Below, in pieces: positions 22,395-34,196 of a stretch of DNA of 64,000 nucleotides. The notes beneath the pieces were generated by a model that saw only the letters and a program-made list of their open reading frames with translations, did no database searches and had not been told where the DNA came from. The position numbers were made by a program, and so were the translations under genes. Each line of letters begins with the position of its first letter. The stretch's first letter is position 1. The stretch is from assembly GCF_028769735.1 (NCBI RefSeq), contig NC_088200.1, positions 68,330,061 through 68,394,060 on the forward strand, read 5' to 3'. Source of the stretch: Zonotrichia leucophrys gambelii (Eukaryota > Chordata > Aves > Passeriformes > Passerellidae).

Positions 22395-23657
22395 ACAAAA
22401 TAGAAATTAAACATGAAAACAAATCAGCATTATAAAAGTAAACAAAACCCCAAACAAACAGGAGTTTATGATAATAAAGTTGAATATTATGGAAATTATT
22501 GGGTTTGAGGCTAAAAAACTTCTGGGTGGGGAAATATGCTTATGCTTAAATATGCTTAAATTGTTGAACTTTTGAAACTGCAAGAGTTTCCTTCAGAATT
22601 GAAAGCCATTACCTAGTTTTCTGTAGTGATAACATACTTTCCTGAGTCTGAATTTTAGAAAAGCTGTGTTGGAGGCATCTTTTTCTTCTGTAATTCAGGA
22701 ATGAAAGTAAATTAGGGAGCAGCACACACACTTTTCACATATTTCCATTCTCCAGTCTCAAAATGCATTAAATTATAGCAGACATATGAAGCAGACTTGT
22801 AGTTTAGCTGAGTTTGGATTGCCCCTATGGAATTTCCTCAAATACTTTCCTCTGACAAGCCTATTTTCTTTCAGTATCAGGAACTATAGTGCTCCACACT
22901 GACCACAGAATTGTAGAAAATATTTTAGCTGTCTCTGTCACTCCTTGTCTGATGGACAGTACAATTTTCTAGTGCAGATCTTCACATTCTGGCATTGTTT
23001 TTAAGAGTTCCTCTCCTCTTTCTCACAAGCAGCCTTGTGACACTCCTTAATCCATATCTTCCTAATGCTGAATATTTTTCTATCTGACACTCCTTCTTCA
23101 AATTTGATTTCTCTAAGTCCTTTCACATTATGCTCACCTGCCTACAAATATCGTGAAGTTTATAAACATTTTAAGTTTATAAGTATTTAAAAGTTTATAA
23201 AATTTCTTTATATTATGTGCAAAAAGTATACTGTACAAGCAAGAAGCAAGCAAGCAAAAAAAAAAAGAGAAAGAGGGTAATAGGAGCTACTGATAGCCCT
23301 AAAGCTCATTTATAGTACCACTTCTAACACCTGTATTATGATGCAAATTCTGCTTCAAAAAGCTGATTGGAAAGCTAGCAGACAGCTTCACAATTTCAGA
23401 CATATAAAAGTTCTTAATATATATATTACTTAAAGACCAGCTTAGGTGAGAGCAATTACAATTGCCTCTGCTTCTACTAATTTCTACCAACCATAAGGTT
23501 AGGGAAGCAGAAGTAGCCAGAGCATGAGCTTTTCTTAAATTATACTTCCAGATTCCAGGCACACTTTTATTGCATGTCCTGACCAGGCAGATTCTCACCA
23601 GTGTGTGGCCTCCTGTAGTCATTTGACAGTGTTTGGTGTGTCCTTGGCGAGTGCTCC

Positions 23658-24375
23658 TGTGTTGGTTTTGCACAACCTCCTTTTGGTGGCCAGGGAGGAG
23701 GGAAATCCACAGAAGTGGCTCCTGTGAGAAGCTGCTAGAAGCTTCCACCCTGTCTGGCACAGTCTATCACTGATGGCTCTGAAGATGGACATACTGCTGG
23801 CCAAAGCTGGGCCAATTAGTGGCTTTGTCAACACCTCTGTGATAACATATTTAAGAAGAAAATCAAAGCAAAAGTGGTGGTGCAGTTTTAATTCCAGCCA
23901 GAGAACACATGAGGGAAACAAGATGGAGACACCCAGGCCAGTACAGAAAGAGGGGAGGAGGTGCTCCAGGCACCAGAGCTGAAATCCCTCTACAGGCCGT
24001 GGTGAGGCAGCTGTGCCCCTGCAGCCCATGGGGATCCATGTGGAAAGCAGAGATCCCCCCACAGCCTGTGGGGAAGGTGCCCAGACTGGAGTGGGTGGGT
24101 ACCTGGAGGAGGCTGTGATCCAGTGGGAGACCTTGTGGAGAGAGAGGGTCCTCGTTCCAGACAGAAGCAGCCTGTCCTTGGAAGACTACACTGCATGGAA
24201 AAAGTAACCCATGCTGCAGCAGTTTTGGGAGGACTGCTGCTCGTGAGATTGGACCCACATCAGAGAGGTTCGCAGAGAACTCTCTCCCATGCGAAGGGAC
24301 CCAAACTACTTCTCTCCCTGCGCTGTGGAAGAAAATCACAGGTGACAAACTGACCAAACCCCCATGCCCTCCCCA
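23658..24375 (+). mobile_element. 3'-truncated avian ERV LTR
   Basis: It begins TGTGTTGGTTTTGCACAACC and carries in order GGTGGCCAGGGAGG, GAGAAGCTGCTAGAAGCTTC, GGGCCAATTAG, ATAACATATTTAAGAAG (TATA-like, TATTTAA at 23848-23854), then the repetitive CTGCAGCCCATGG / GTGGAGAG / GGACCCA units and GACAAACTGACCAAACCCCC. These blocks match an avian ERVL-type LTR I recall by pattern. The 3' part that should carry the poly(A) signal and the terminal CA is missing; the sequence passes directly into a minus-strand CR1 at about 24372-24385. Overlapping open frames in both strands (up to 183 codons) are GC-driven. Confidence 0.8.
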
Positions 24376-24377
24376 CC

Positions 24378-25000
24378 TTGCTGCCCACGCTGCTTTGGGT
24401 GCAGGCCAGGACACGTTTGGCTTTCTGGGCTGTGAGTGCCCATGGCTGTGTCATGTTATGACTCTCATCCTCCATCACCCTAAGTCCTTCCAGCAGGGCT
24501 GCTCTCCATCTGTTCATCCCTCAGACTGTGTCGATCCAGGGATTGCCCTAACACAGGTGAAGCACCTTGCACTTGGTGTTGTTAAATGACATTATGTTCC
24601 CCTATCTCCACTTCTGGAGCCTCCAGGCCCCTCTGGATGGCATCCTGCCCTTTAAATGTGTCAGCTGCACCATTCAGCTTGATGTCTTCTGCAAATTTGC
24701 TGAGAGTGCACTCAATACCTTAATCCATTCAATTAAAGGGGATATTTGGTAACAGTAGTCTCAAAATTGACCCCTGAGGTCAACACTTGTCATTTGTCAA
24801 TGCACTTTTCCATTGGGATTCTGAGTCATTGACCACTGCCCTTTGGATGTGAATATCCCACCATCTTCCTATTCATCTAACAGTCTACTCATCAAATCCA
24901 TCTCTCTCCAATTTAGAGGTTACCCCATCTCTGATTTGGAGAAGGGTTTTTAGTTGGGATCCTTGCCTTCACCCACTCCAGAAAAGACTAATCCATCTAT
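24378..25000 (-). mobile_element. CR1 LINE ORF2-derived fragment, minus strand
   Basis: Reading the plus strand gives the reverse complement of CR1: TTTGGCTTTCTGGGCTGTGA, CCAGGGATTGCCCTAA, AGCACCTTGCACTTGGTGTT, CCCCTCTGGATGGCATCCTG, CAAATTTGCTGAGAGTGCAC and TTGACCCCTGAGGTCAA. This is the reverse-transcriptase C-terminal half of ORF2, riddled with indels. Similarity fades around 24980-25000. No frame is open, so it is a dead copy. Confidence 0.88.
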
Positions 25001-27036
25001 TATAAAGCAGATATTTTGAGCACTTTTTTCCTCTTTCAATGTTATTTTGGACTCACAAATTATGTGTCATATGTGTACAAATTAGGTGTCCCGTTTTTAT
25101 ACATTCCACAGTTCATCTCTTTCCCTTCAATGACAGCCAGGTTCAACCCAAACACTGATGTCACTGCCATAAAAGCAAAGTTTTCTTCCACATTCACGTT
25201 ACTGCTATTATTTTAACACTCAAAATCTCACCCAAGAAACAGGAGACCAAAATTTGTCACTTCAGCATGAAGAATTTAAATGCATAGCACACATATACCT
25301 GGCTGGCTGTCCAAATAATGGGAATATGCTGGTTTATGCAGTTTATGCAATATTTGTGAAATCAGAGGGAGAGGGAATACAGGTGGATGCTTCACTCCAT
25401 AGTGCATGGCTGAAGACAGTTTGCTGGATTTAAACATACCTAAATCTCTTGAAAAGTAGAATTTCAGAATAATTTCAATGAGGTTGGCATTGTTGGCTGT
25501 TAACATTAGACATTTTATATCAGTCCTAAGACCTTAGACTTTGACCAGTTTCCTTAAAAATATGAGGAAAAAGTGACAAATATGTGTTTATGCATTTACA
25601 ATGAAACAATGCAACTCTGGCCTGCAAAGCACAGACCACTGAAAATTAATTCATAAATAAAGGAAATACTCACAGAATATATGCTGACTTTAATTTTTTG
25701 CTGAGTATGCCAGTATTCAGTCTCCTAAAAATCTCATTCCATGATATTGTGAGTATCTTGAAACCTAACAAGACTCTCCAAAATGATAATTTTTCTAAAA
25801 AATGCTTCGATAAATAAAAAGCATGTAAGGAAGGCCTAATGTGCACAAACTACAGTGAAGAGTAAAAGAAATAATGTACATACTTTTGTGTCCTCATAAG
25901 CACAGCCAGTAGGGAACTATCCAGGTACATTTTATCTTTATGCTTGTTTTAGTTAAATCTGAGATGTAAACCTGGAAGCTCATACTAAAAGATACATACC
26001 TGTGTCATTCACTAGAGTGAATTCCCATAACAGCCAAGTTCCACTGCTCTGCACAGGAGGCAGAACTGCATATGACAATGTTATCAGAAATTGGATTTTC
26101 AATTTCTTACGCTTTAATGGAAAATAAAATTTGATGACACTTTCAATATGAAATGGGTGTAAGAAAACATCATGGCAATGCAAACACCATCCTGTCACAT
26201 CAGAGTGTTTTAACAGAGTATTTTACTAATTCTTTTACTACGCCCTGAAAAGCACAACATTGAACAAGACACACATTACAAACAACAGTTAAGGAGTTTA
26301 CTGGTATTCCTTCCAATTTGCTTTGCTTCTGATCACACTTTGCCCAGGTTAAAATTTCTTAGTAAACAATATTTTGAAAGGAATTCTCCATTTAGCTAAT
26401 TGCACCTGAAAATAAAAACAACAATAAACCCAAATCTAAAACCACCCAAAATACAAATATTTTAAATTTTTCAAGTACGCACTTCAAAGAACACATTTAT
26501 TCAACTCCCTAAATTCCATGGTGCTTTTCTTCATAAGAACATGATATGTTTTGCAAAATCTTTTTAGCAAAATATTGAAGCCTAACAGGATCTAAAACCA
26601 ACAAAATTTCTTTAAAAATTAAATTTAAATAGTGGTGCATTTCTTTTTTCCCTTACAGTAGAAGTTCTAGCACAGAACACTAATAAATCTGTGAGACAAG
26701 TGTCAGCTCATAAAATTCTGTTCTTGAAGCAAGAATTTTTGTTGCTTTAGGTTTTTAAGATAAGTTTTATTCATAAAGTATCAGGAATATTTATACACAA
26801 AGACCTCTTCTGTGAATTTGCATTTTCTCTCTTCTAGTCTTTCTGTTTTTGTCAAAAAAATCATCTGTTTACCTGATATAGAGGTGAGACTTTGTGAAGG
26901 TATATGTATCATACAGTGTGTACATGTCTACGTTGTTTTCCCCATCTAAATATTGTGAGCCAAAAATGGACACTTGAAGTCAGAAGTAAAAATTTGGAAA
27001 AAATTATGGAAAAAAATGTTTTGAAAGCAGAACCAG
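25001..27036. other. AT-rich single-copy DNA, no gene recognised
   Basis: Short open frames only, the longest 76 codons, without recognisable motifs. No transposon pattern seen. Confidence 0.6.
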
Positions 27037-27581
27037 GGAGGTCATTCTCCCCCTGTACTCAGCACTGGTGAGGCCACAACTTGAGTGCTGTGTGCTGTGC
27101 TGAGCCCCGCAGTTCAGGAGGGATGTTGAGATGCTGGAGTGTGTCCAGAGAAGGGCAGCAAGGCTGGTGAGGGGCCTGGAGCATAAACACTGGGAGGAGC
27201 AGCTGAGGGAGCTGGGGGTGTTGATCCTGTCTCACTCAGGCCAGACCCTGTCACTCTCGGCAGCTCCCTGAAAGGAAGGTTTTGCCAGGTGGGGATCAGC
27301 CTCTTCTCCCAGGCCACCAGTGACAGGATGAGAGGACAGAATCTCTTCAGCTGTGCCAGAGGAGGTTTAGGCTGGACATCGGGAACAAGTTCTTCACAGA
27401 AAGAGTGATTGGACTTTGGAATGGACTGCCCAGGGAGGTGCTGGAGCCACCATCTGTAGAGATGTTTAAGACTGGATGTGACACTCAGTGCCATGGTCTA
27501 GTTGGCAAGGTGCTGTTAGGTCATAAATTGGACTCGATGATCTCAGAGGTCTTTTCCAACCTAGTAGGTTCTGTGATTCAG
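27037..27581 (+). mobile_element. CR1 LINE 3' end, best preserved copy
   Basis: A nearly continuous match to the avian CR1 3' end: CACTGGTGAGGCCACAACTT, TGTCCAGAGAAGGGCAGCAA, GGGAGGAGCAGCTGAGGGAG, TTTAGGCTGGACATCGGGAA, TGGACTTTGGAATGGACTGC, GGCAAGGTGCTGTTAGGTC, and TCCAACCTAGTAGGTTCTGT ending in a GATTCAGT octamer. It covers the last part of ORF2 plus the short 3' untranslated region and is 5'-truncated. A 13-bp tandem duplication and a hairpin follow within about 140 bases but are outside the element. The frames at 27405-27653 and, on the other strand, 27114-27494 are by-products of this element. Confidence 0.93.
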
Positions 27582-30500
27582 TCTGAGGAGGCAACTACCA
27601 TGTTTTCCAGCTCATGGGAAATCTCAGAATTCAGATCTCATGTAGTAAATTAATAGAGCTAAACTGTCCTCCTGTTTTGATCACCTTGGTGATCAAAATT
27701 CCTTGTCAAAATTCCTTGACACTGCCATTTTCTATGACCTGGTTTAGTTTTGAAGGGTTATATTTAACTTCCTTATCTCCTCCTCCCACAAAAACAAAAA
27801 AAAACAAAACCCACAAAATTTTAAAAACTTTGGTTCTGTATACTGATATACAGGGTAACTGGAAAACCACAGATATTGGTTTAGACATCTTAAGTGGCAG
27901 AGATGTCATTACAATGGTACTGAATGGTGATGTATGTCATTAAACCAAGATGTTGCATGACATGTCTTTCAATTATTTGGTTGCGCTGGAAATACTGCAG
28001 GAATTTCTTTTAAATAATGTAAAGCTAATGGCATGCCAATCAAATTCAGTAGAATGTCACAGGAATGCAGATAGCAGGAAAAAAATTGCATCATTCAGTT
28101 TATTGTGTCCCCTCCCCCAGTAAAGAATCATCTTTCACCAGGAACATGAAAACAAGGCAAGCTGGCACTTGCATCCTGCTTACGTCCCCAAAATGGTCTA
28201 AATTCAAAAGATGGGTTTGTTATAAATTTTGATGAACAGGTTCAAAGTGCAGCAAACACTCTCCTTAAGACTTAGGGCACATGTCTGCCTCAGAGTTCAC
28301 ACACTTGCAGACTGATTGGAGGTACATAATTTGACAGGCCAATGTGTGGGGCACAGGTCTCTAGTATGCAACATAGATAAGATACCAAGACAGATTTCCA
28401 TGACTTGTAACTGAAAACATGGGAAATGAGGAAAATATTGAAAGGAATGTTTTATATTTGCTTACGTTGTAACTACATTAGAATTGGCACACAGGGAATT
28501 TTGTAAGACTTACTGCCCAGCAGGAGTGAATTGTCCTCGACTATGTTACAAACTATTATATTTCCAGTGATCATGAATCCTTTCTAAACAACTCAATCAT
28601 TATTTCTTCAATACTGATGTACTTTTAACTAGAAGATTCTGCTTACAGAGATATAATTTTCAGGTAAGCAGAACCAATCAGGGCATTTTATACAGAAATT
28701 AAAAAAAAGTGAAATAAATGCATGCTCTAGTCTCATGCCAAGGCACATCCTACAGAGCAAAGAATGGAGAATGAATTACATGCAATTAGTCCTTCTTTTA
28801 CAGTGAGAAAGCAGAAAATGTATTGAGTTGGGAGCACAGACAGGTCAATGGAAGAGTCTTTTCTGCAGGAGTCCATATATTACTTTCAGGCAAACTGTGT
28901 ATACACTTAGCTTTAGAAAGAATTGAAGAATACAAGAAAGGAAAATTACAACTTCGGTGGGTTGTTTTTTTAGTGCCACGGTGAGCAGTTTTCCCAGCAG
29001 CAGGATTCCTAATTAATGATTAGCTATTTGCAATTGTGGAGGATAAAGTATGTTAAGTGTCTGCATTTTCATCAGGATGAGAGGATGGGCTGTTGAGTTT
29101 TCTTCACAGGAAGCAATGGCCCTTCCAAAGGCTTATCATTGGCTAAGTAGGAAAGAGGCTGTGCATTAGAAATGTTACAGAATGGGCCTTCTTGTGACAT
29201 CTTGTACCAGAAAGTATGCTGTTGAGCACCCTTCACAAAACACAAACCTTCTCTACCTTCCCTGTTACAAACACAATTTAAGTACGTGAACCGCTCAGAT
29301 TAAAACTTGCCATATTTTAATTAAAATTATTCACACATTTTGGGAGCTAATACTGGTAATGATAAAAAGGAAAATGTTCCTACGTTGATGCAATGGATAT
29401 GAAAAAGGGAGAGTTGCAAAAATTGTCATTTTGTTTCTCAGGTTCAGAGAGGAATGTAAAGAGCTGAAAAAAGCTTGACTTATAAATCTACAAGTACTTG
29501 ATACTTCGTCAAGAATCTTAGCAATTTCATGTGACCCTGAGTTATTCTCCAGCCTCATCTTAGAACAAGAACAAAATAGCAAAAGCAAAATACTTACTGC
29601 TTACTCTGATAACCTGGTCTATCATATGCCTAACTCCATGTTTCATGTTTTCTACAGCCATTTACTGAAAATCCTGGGCAGGGGCAGGGGTGGTTTACCA
29701 GCAATGTCTTGCATTCTTGCAAAGACAAGAATCTCAATCTCAAGATACAGTAAAACAGAATGATGGGGGAAAAAAACCTCCAAAATAATAAATTTCCCTT
29801 TTATGCATGCAGAAAACTTACTCATGACAAGCATGAACCGTTTTTACCATATGTACATGCTTGTTAAAACTCAATAATAGTTATAAGTACTTTAGGAATT
29901 ATACCATTATTAAAACTTCTAACATTGAATACACTAGTATACAATCAACTGCCATGGCTTATTTACATCTGTGCAATAAAAGCTGAAAATTAAGGCCATC
30001 ACTCAGAGCATAGTCAGTAGAAAAAAAAACCCTAAGTATAAAAATTGAACTATGTATGACCCAGAAAATAACCTTTTTGGTCTCTGTCACAGTGATATTT
30101 AACCTGCATTGGGATATAATTCTGTACCATGGCTTCATAAAATCAAAAGAGTTAGGCAATGTTTTATGTATTGGACATTACTGTTATTCTGGATCTCAAT
30201 AAAGAACTGGAAATGACTGAATCTTGCCTGATTGCTGTTTAATTTTTTTTAGTGATGTAAAGGTAACTCATTTGCCCAGAGAGAATCATCTTCATTTCCT
30301 GATTAAATGCAATCAGAGTGCTTTTGCTGGCAATCTGGTCTAATTTAAAAACTATCATACCAAGTGATCACTGTTAATAACTACTAGTATTATACAGCTT
30401 TGAAATGAAGGTCAAAAGCTATGGTTTGAAAGCCAAGACAGGATTACAGTTGCTGTTAGAAAGAATTCCTTACTCTTTGCTCAGAGCCCTGATATACAAT

Positions 30501-33500
30501 CCAAATGGTCCTTATGACAAATGTGCATAGCAGATATTTTATTCACCCCTCAAAAAAAACCACTAGCAAAAGTGCAGTGGAACAATATGGTTTCACAGCC
30601 TTTCTACTTGCAGAATCTCAGATTATACTGCTTATGGAATTTAACAGAATTTCCTACTGTAGCTACATAGAATGACTCATTCCCTATCAGAATTTGTGAA
30701 AGAGTACATCAAAATTGTATGTATACCCAGCTGTCCTCAAGCCTACTATGGGCAAGGGAAAAGTATTGTTCAAGTGCATTTCCACTGAAAATGCAAAGAA
30801 CTAGCACCCAGGAGCCAAAAGAACACTAAGTAAAAGAAAAGTAGAGGAGATACCACCCCTAGTTCAACCAATCAGACCTAGTTTTCTAGGGCAGTGGACC
30901 AGCCTAGTATCACATTAGACAGACAGGTTTCGCACCACCCATATGCCAGCAGTTCTCATCCTTTTCTCTTTCATGACACAAAGCAAAGATGGAAAGTTTC
31001 TCCTACAATCAATAAACATAAGTAGAAGTCAAAACACAGTTTTTGTTCATTTTGTCATCAGCTGCAAGTTTTAATTATGGATGCAGGGGCAATGCTGAAT
31101 GGCAAGAAAGGGTCCCTGTCATTCCTGCCTGAGATCCCCCATGGTTTCCCCACAGTCTCCAAGTGCAGTATCCTGGCAGTATCCACTCTCTGCAGTGTAA
31201 AAGAAGAGTTTTCATGAAAACCCTCATTCTGCAGAGGTCTGCATAGTTCATGTAATTTAGGCTGAGTCTTCTGATTGCATAACAGTAATACAGGGACTGA
31301 GACCCTTGAAACATTTTCACAATACCACTGTTCTGCATGTATCAGTGGTGAGATCAGCTGCTGCTCTTTCTGTGGGAAATAGTGATTGCCATCAACACTG
31401 CTATGCAGAGGGTTGTGACGAGGCTGTACTTTCAGCCTGAGCTTCCCTGCTGCCCCATTTTATTCTAGTGTTGTGTTTTCTCAAAAGGCACTCACCTTCA
31501 AGCAGCATGGCAGCTGAGAGTGGGGAGTTACAAATACCATGTCTAATAATAATAAAATAATAGCCACACACACCAGCACAAATACATTTTTAAGCAACCA
31601 TAATTCAATTTAAATAGATATGTTAGTTCACAGAAAAAGCATTTGTTACTTTTTATAAAGCCTAGTCAAAATAAGCCCGGTGAGGGGGCACTAAGACACA
31701 TTCTTTTGTTCACAAGTAACAAAGAGCTTTAATGCCTGCCTCAGTTTCAAATCTCTGTACAGCCATAACAAAATCACTGCTGTAGCACATCCATAATCTG
31801 TAGTGCATTTTGAGATTCTCAGATGAAAGACCCTATATAAGTGGAAACTATTATTATCTATACAGCAGATAGATCCCAGCTCTGCTGTAATATGCTGTTC
31901 TCAGGGGGCTCAGGCATGTGAGCTGCTAAGTACTCTCCATTTCCATTGCAACTCCTTGCAGCTGAGAGCACTCAGCACCTAGGAGGATCAGGCACGGAAC
32001 AGATTCTGGGCTTCAATCTCACAACCTTTACTTATGCAAAGCTTCCATCATGGTTTTTAAACTGTGATTTTGGCTATGGAAAACGAGGTAGAAAGAGGAA
32101 CACTGGAGGAAACAGAAGCACTGGAGAAAAAAAAATAAAGCAAAATTCAATAGAATTGCAAATATGTAAATTACTTAAACATTAAAAGGGTTATGGCAGT
32201 TTGAAGACTAGATTAGTGAGATTATTGTCCTGATATCAGATGACTAAATAAAGCCCCACATAAACCAAGAGAGATTGTACCAGCAATAAAACTCGTAATT
32301 TCAACAAAGAAATACACATTTTTTAAATTACAAAATAATGAAATAATTATTACATGACTATTAAATGTAAAAAATATAAACGAGAAATTCAAAATCTACA
32401 TGTGCATAAACTGAAACATTTGCTTTGTCTTGATCAGTGCACACACACAAAGCAGTAAATTTCTCACTAAGGGTTTTCCCCCTTCCCCCCTGCCCCCACT
32501 GGGAACAGCACAATTTCAAATCCTCAGTATTTCCACCTCTAATTGCTAGAAGGGTTCATTATCAGCTGTCTAAAGTGCAATACATCAACCTTGCAAAGCT
32601 GATATACAAAAGACTTTCACACATCTGATGGGCTGCTGTGCTAAATACATCTTAATTTGTGCTGCATCTGCTGTTTTCTAATTTGTTTGTCATGCTGTGA
32701 ATGCTACAGACTATGCTACAGCAGCTCCCTGATTTTTTATTTTTAAAAACACAGCAGCTATTCAGGAAAGAAATGGCTGAGTGCCATCATTGTTCCTCTG
32801 ATCCATAGAATGACATCAGTTTCCTCGTATTAACCATTAAATACTTGATGATATATGTTTAATATATTACATGTACATGCTACCATGTAAATATCTTAAT
32901 ATACAAACTGTATATATGTGTGATATTTACACCTTCCCTATGAAAATTCATTAGAATATACATCCCTTCAAACCAGTTTATCTACATTTGAAAGAATATC
33001 TAATTTAAAACCCTTCATGTTCTGTGTGTCCTCAATTTTTACTGGCAAGCCATTTTTCTGTTGAAAATCTGGGAGAGTGCTGCTAAAATCCTGAGTCCTT
33101 GTGATTCATATACATAAATAAAGCCTGATGTCTTTTTTACACATTGAAGGATATTTCATTGAACCCACATACAGTCCTCAGTGAAATGAGTTTGGCGTTC
33201 TCTGTTCAGTCCCTGCTGAGCTGAAAAGCAAATTGTGGAACAACATGTGTAATTCAGCATGATTCATAATACATCAAAGACTGTACAGAAGAAGCCTCAG
33301 CTTGAACTGGCAGGGAAATTAAATTTCTACTCTTCCTTTCTTAAAGCAGAGTCCTCCCAGGTATAGCAAGCACTAACACTGGGCAGGGCATGATGAACTC
33401 CTAGAGAAACAGCCTTTGCTGTCATCAGCCTTCGTAATCATGAGAGTCCCACACACACACCCCTTCTCCAAAAATGAGAATGAAACTTCAAGTGGTATTT

Positions 33501-33977
33501 TGCACACAGCCTCGTGAAACTTCACAGGTTGCAAGGTTAGAAGATACTCACTTGGCACCAGATACACCTTCTAAGAGATCTTGATCTCTCAGAGCTCTTT
33601 CTTTTAGGGAGGCCAATCCACTACCAATCACACCCCCAACAAAAAAAGCTCTCAAAGAGATTTAAAAACACATATCACCAAAAAGCAGAATCTTGTCATT
33701 GCCTAATTCCCATGTGATGTACACACAAAGAAATACTGTAATCTAAGCCATAAATGTTGCTACAAATAATGTTCCTTACTTATTTATGTTTAGCTGTCAG
33801 TTTTCCCAGCTAGACGAAAAATGTGTTTTGTGCAGGGTAGGTGACATATAATAGAAAGGATAACTCCCTTTGTTTCAGCAAGCCCTGACTTTAGAGGAGC
33901 AGCTGGAATGCAAATTTCCCTCTTTTGCTTTTGCAGTGTGATTCCTGATACTAAAGACATGGAGAGCTATTTACATA
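27582..33977. other. single-copy non-coding DNA
   Basis: No gene or transposon recognised over about 6.4 kb. Open frames stay below about 110 codons and lack motifs. Items noted are a hairpin and a 13-bp tandem repeat at 27675-27718, a cluster of homeodomain-type TAAT cores at 29010-29023, and stretches around 30190-30420 and 32600-32830 with a mixed, repeat-free texture often seen in conserved non-coding elements (an impression only). Confidence 0.55.
27675..27718. repeat. hairpin plus 13-bp tandem duplication
   Basis: TTTTGATCACC (27675-27685) pairs exactly with GGTGATCAAAA (27688-27698) across a two-base spacer. The right arm overlaps a tandem duplication of TCAAAATTCCTTG (27693-27705 and 27706-27718). 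Confidence 0.9.
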
Positions 33978-34196
33978 ATCACAGAGTCACAGAATCATAA
34001 GATCATTTAAGTTGGTAAAAACCTTCTAGACTGAGTCTCACTGTTAAGCCTGCAACGCCAAGGCCACTAGTGTACCATATCCTTTAGCTGCCCATGAAAC
34101 CCATCTTTTAAATATCTCCAGGAACGGTGATGCAACCACTTCCCTGGGAAGCCTGTTCCAGTGTTTGATCACTCTCCATTTTTCAGTCAAATGCCA
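33978..34196 (-). mobile_element. CR1 LINE 3' end, minus strand
   Basis: ATCACAGAGTCACAGAATCA starts the element in reverse orientation (complement of the CR1 terminal octamers). It is followed by ATCATTTAAGTTGGTAAAAA, AAGGCCACTAGTGTACCAT, ATATCTCCAGGAACGGTGAT and CTTCCCTGGGAAGCCTGTTC. Only about 220 bases are present, and it is moderately diverged. Confidence 0.87.

Larger units (their letters stand above)
19683..23657. other. AT-rich single-copy DNA, no gene recognised
   Basis: No recognisable coding frame or transposon. It contains ACTT and TA microsatellites (20860-21110), a 10-bp-stem hairpin (22362-22394) and a CAAG/A-rich stretch near 23240-23265. Several short open frames (up to 153 codons on the minus strand near the right end) overlap the start of the next LTR and are not convincing. 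Confidence 0.6.

Noticed and set aside
23600..23657. Possible left half of the CR1 whose right part begins at 24378, which would make the third LTR nested too
   Set aside because: Only a weak similarity around ATTCTCACCAGTGTG; it could not be extended, and no target-site duplication is available because the LTR right end is missing.
23863..24414. 183-codon minus-strand open frame
   Set aside because: It spans the truncated LTR and the start of the CR1 fragment; the apparent peptide is the antisense of repeat units.
27114..27494. 126-codon minus-strand open frame
   Set aside because: It is the antisense of the well-preserved CR1 3' end.
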